Positions 62,201 through 64,000 of a stretch of 64,000 nt of DNA are shown here, one piece after another. Under the pieces are notes generated by a model. The model worked only from the letters and a program-made list of their open reading frames with translations, searched no databases and was not told where the DNA came from. Made by a program: the position numbers and the translations under genes. How positions within the stretch are numbered: position 1 is the first letter of the stretch; every line of letters begins with the position of its first letter. Source of the stretch: Takifugu bimaculatus. Lineage: Eukaryota; Chordata; Actinopteri; Tetraodontiformes; Tetraodontidae. Location: the NCBI GenBank assembly GCA_004026145.2, contig CP034977.1, forward strand, positions 4,200,984 through 4,264,983. Reading direction: 5' to 3'.

Positions 62201-63391
62201 GCAGGTGGGCGCTCGCATCATCTGCTGGAAAGCTGCTGCTCGCTTAACTCACCCGCTTCCTCTCCCCCCCCAGCTGTGCATATGGCAACTATCTGTGGAG
62301 GAAGGTCACGTCATCACGCTGAGCTTCAGGAACTTCAGCCTGGAGACTCAGGATGTTTGTGAGTTTGATTACGTGGAGGTGCACGACAGCCTGAGCACCG
62401 GAGCGGGTCGAGTGTTGGGCAGGTGAGCCCCCGGCCCCCGTGTGAAGCTCCTGCAGCTGTGTTGGACGCACGTGTTAGTGATGCAGCCTGGATTCTGTCT
62501 GTTCCAGGTTCTGCGGCACCACCTCCCCTCCAGACCTGGTGTCCTCCGGCCCCCACATGACCGTGGTGTTTGTGGCTGATGAGGGAGTAGCAGACAGTGG
62601 GTTTAATGCCACCTACCAGGCGGTGTCGGTCCTGGACAGTGAGCTGCCGCTGCTCTAAAACTAGAACTAGAACTAGTTCTGATCAATGTGGAAGCTTTCA
62701 CGTCTCACCCCCCCGTGTCCTGTTCTCCCCCCCCAAAGGGACCTGTGCTCCCAGCCAGTTCGCCTGCAGCACCGGCGAGTGCCTGCAGCCACGGTGGCTG
62801 TGTGACGGCTGGAACGACTGCCCCGACGGGGCGGACGAACGGGGCTGCGACAACTCCACCTTTCCTCCATTCGGTGAGTCTCCTGCTCAGAATCGCGCCG
62901 GCGTCTCAGGACGTGTGAACACACCAGGTTCCTTTTGCTCCCGTCGGCCCAGCGTCCTCCTGCGAGGCCATCGAGGTGGAAATGTGCCGCGGCCTCAGCT
63001 ACAACCTCACCTCCTTCCCAAACATCTGGCTGTCCATCTCCGACCAGAGAGAAGCAGCCGCTCTTCTGCGCCAGTACCGAGTAAAACGCCTCCTTTCCTG
63101 CATCATCACTGTGAACAAATGTCAACCCTCTGGAGCTGAACCCTCCCTCTTTGCCACGGTGTCCAGGTTCTGATGGACCTGGCCTGCTTCGAGCCCTTGC
63201 GGAGGCTGGTGTGCGGCATGTTCCTCCCCCAGTGCTCCCCTCAGGGGGGGGTGCTGCAGCCCTGCCGCTCCGTCTGCTCCTCTGCTGAGCAGCAGTGCAG
63301 CCCGGCCCTGGACCTCTTCTCCTTCAGCTGGCCCTTCAACTGCCACCTCCTGCCCGACTCACAGGACCCCACCGAGTGCTCGCGGCCCTGA
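59300..63391 (+). CDS. mfrp: Membrane frizzled-related protein (MFRP)
   Basis: Thirteen exons (59300-59353, 59444-59552, 60391-60528, 60621-60779, 60862-61081, 61324-61454, 61934-62059, 62128-62204, 62274-62422, 62508-62638, 62739-62873, 62953-63080, 63167-63391) join into 1782 nt, 593 residues, with consistent phases. The protein is a type II membrane protein: cytoplasmic N-terminus (MSDLSQVAVYSESSDIYK), a transmembrane helix at about 77-99 (VVVSAAAVLVLVALG), a Ser/Thr/Pro-rich stalk, CUB1 (about 154-270), LDLa1 (271-312), CUB2 (313-431), LDLa2 (432-476) and a frizzled domain (477-593) with ten cysteines. Both LDLa modules keep the acidic calcium-binding cluster (DRTDE, DGADE). MFRP is expressed in retinal pigment epithelium and needed for normal eye growth in vertebrates. 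In mammals it overlaps C1QTNF5; no such gene is seen here. Confidence 0.93.
59683..60014. repeat. Two adjacent hairpins sharing one loop sequence
   Basis: Hairpin 1 has arms of 120 nt (59683-59802 and 59824-59943) with about two mismatches. Hairpin 2 has perfect 25-nt arms (59944-59968 and 59990-60014). Both enclose the same 21-nt loop (59803-59823 and 59969-59989), starting ACATTGAAATTAAGC and ending GTTTGA. The hairpins abut without a spacer inside mfrp intron 2. They could be a foldback element or a template-switching product. Confidence 0.88.
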
Positions 63392-63661
63392 AGGGAGACG
63401 TTTCTGCGTGTAAAGCAGGAAGTGTTGGGGTTTGGAGCGCCCGGCGTCCCTCGCGTGCGTGCTGGCGACACTCCCCGAAACACTCCGTCATCAGGGCGTG
63501 ACGGGTGGAGAACTGAGGGCGTTTGGCTCGGTGACCGTTTCAAGATACAAATGACGTGGCTTCTTTAAAACAACCTTTATTGACTTGATTCTTCAGGACA
63601 CCTCAGAGCTTAACTTTGAATCTCTGGTTTGACCTTTGACCTTAGAGGATAAAAGGCCAAA
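63392..63661. other. Short convergent intergenic region, mfrp to nudt8
   Basis: No gene is seen. A minus-strand AATAAA (63576-63581 read in reverse) could end the Nudix gene. A plus-strand AATAAA at 63743-63748 could serve mfrp, in which case the transcripts overlap tail to tail. Confidence 0.4.
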
Positions 63662-63985
63662 TTAACATTTTGAAACATAGATCCTTAAACACACAAGAGA
63701 AAAAAACACGCCCTGAGAAAGTAACCAAAAATGTCCGTAATCAATAAAATGTTCAAAGTGGCTGAAATCTCTGCTCTTCATGGGCGTTAAATGGGGGGGG
63801 GGGCGAGGGAGGATGAGTTTCAGGGTGTGGTCCAGAGCCGTTGCCGTCAGGCCCCAGACACGATGCTTCCCGTTGCGGAACACTGGAAGGGTGTATCCGT
63901 AACGCTCCCCCGTGCGGAAGTGTGTGTATCCGCGGTTCTGGGGATTACACAAGTGGGACAAAGACAGGGTGAATATCTCCTCCAC
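63662..63985 (-). CDS. nudt8: NUDT8-like Nudix hydrolase, last exon (partial gene)
   Basis: An exon follows a minus-strand TTGTGTTGCAG acceptor and reads VEEIFTLSLSHLCNPQNRGY, THFRTGERYGYTLPVF, then HRVWGLTATALDHTLKLILP. This matches the C-terminal part of NUDT8/NUDT7-type coenzyme A diphosphatases (YTLPVF…HRVWGLTA). The Nudix box itself lies in upstream exons beyond the window. The true stop is uncertain: a run of 11 C (G on the plus strand, about 63793-63803) lies before the end, and a one-base error there would change the tail. The longest reading continues to 63662. Confidence 0.62.
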   Translation of the reverse strand: MEEIFTLSLSHLCNPQNRGYTHFRTGERYGYTLPVFRNGKHRVWGLTATALDHTLKLILPRPPPHLTPMKSRDFSHFEHFIDYGHFWLLSQGVFFSLVCLRIYVSKC

Positions 63986-64000
63986 CTGCAACACAAGTAG

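Overview
The window looks like a compact teleost genome, probably a percomorph and possibly a pufferfish. The genes are vertebrate multi-exon genes with GT-AG introns, often only 70-150 bp long, and the surrounding DNA carries hAT DNA transposons with 8-bp target-site duplications. There are no bacterial operons, CRISPR arrays or prophage. The organism is inferred from gene structure and repeats; no species is named.

Region 1 (1-4774) is a transposon nest. A degenerate hAT element (1433-4348) is interrupted by a second hAT element (1873-3570), which is flanked by a perfect 8-bp duplication. Inside the BED zinc-finger coding part of the second element a minisatellite has expanded. It alternates a piece of the finger's own coding sequence with a telomere-like CCCTAA/CCTGG repeat. 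A scrambled copy of the same material opens the window (1-650), so the complex probably continues to the left.

Region 2 (4775-47248) is the main feature: a tandem array of units of about 3.7-3.9 kb built from the 5' half of a TRPM8 channel-associated factor (TCAF/FAM115) gene. Ten copies contain only coding exons 1-5 and then run into the hAT-derived minisatellite. The eleventh has all eleven coding exons and encodes 910 residues. Unit lengths and shared variants recur every fourth unit, which points to a 15.1-kb super-unit. The chimeric junctions are the same in the units compared, so one rearrangement appears to have been amplified. Four truncated copies (1, 3, 6, 9) have open exons; the others carry single-base indels, mostly in homopolymers, which may be assembly errors.

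Region 3 (47249-53705) has a spacer with a short non-autonomous hAT element, then a diverged twelfth TCAF paralogue. This paralogue keeps the HELGH metallopeptidase motif that copy 11 has lost (YGLGH), but it shows one extra G in exon 3.

Region 4 (53706-64000) is ordinary gene-dense DNA. A complement factor B gene lies on the minus strand with 18 exons, three CCP modules, a VWA domain and a serine protease domain; one base too many sits in the CCP3 exon. It is head-to-head with a 13-exon membrane frizzled-related protein gene (mfrp: TM-CUB-LDLa-CUB-LDLa-Fz) on the plus strand. The last exon of a NUDT8-like Nudix hydrolase lies on the minus strand at the right edge. An mfrp intron holds two adjacent hairpins that share the same loop sequence.
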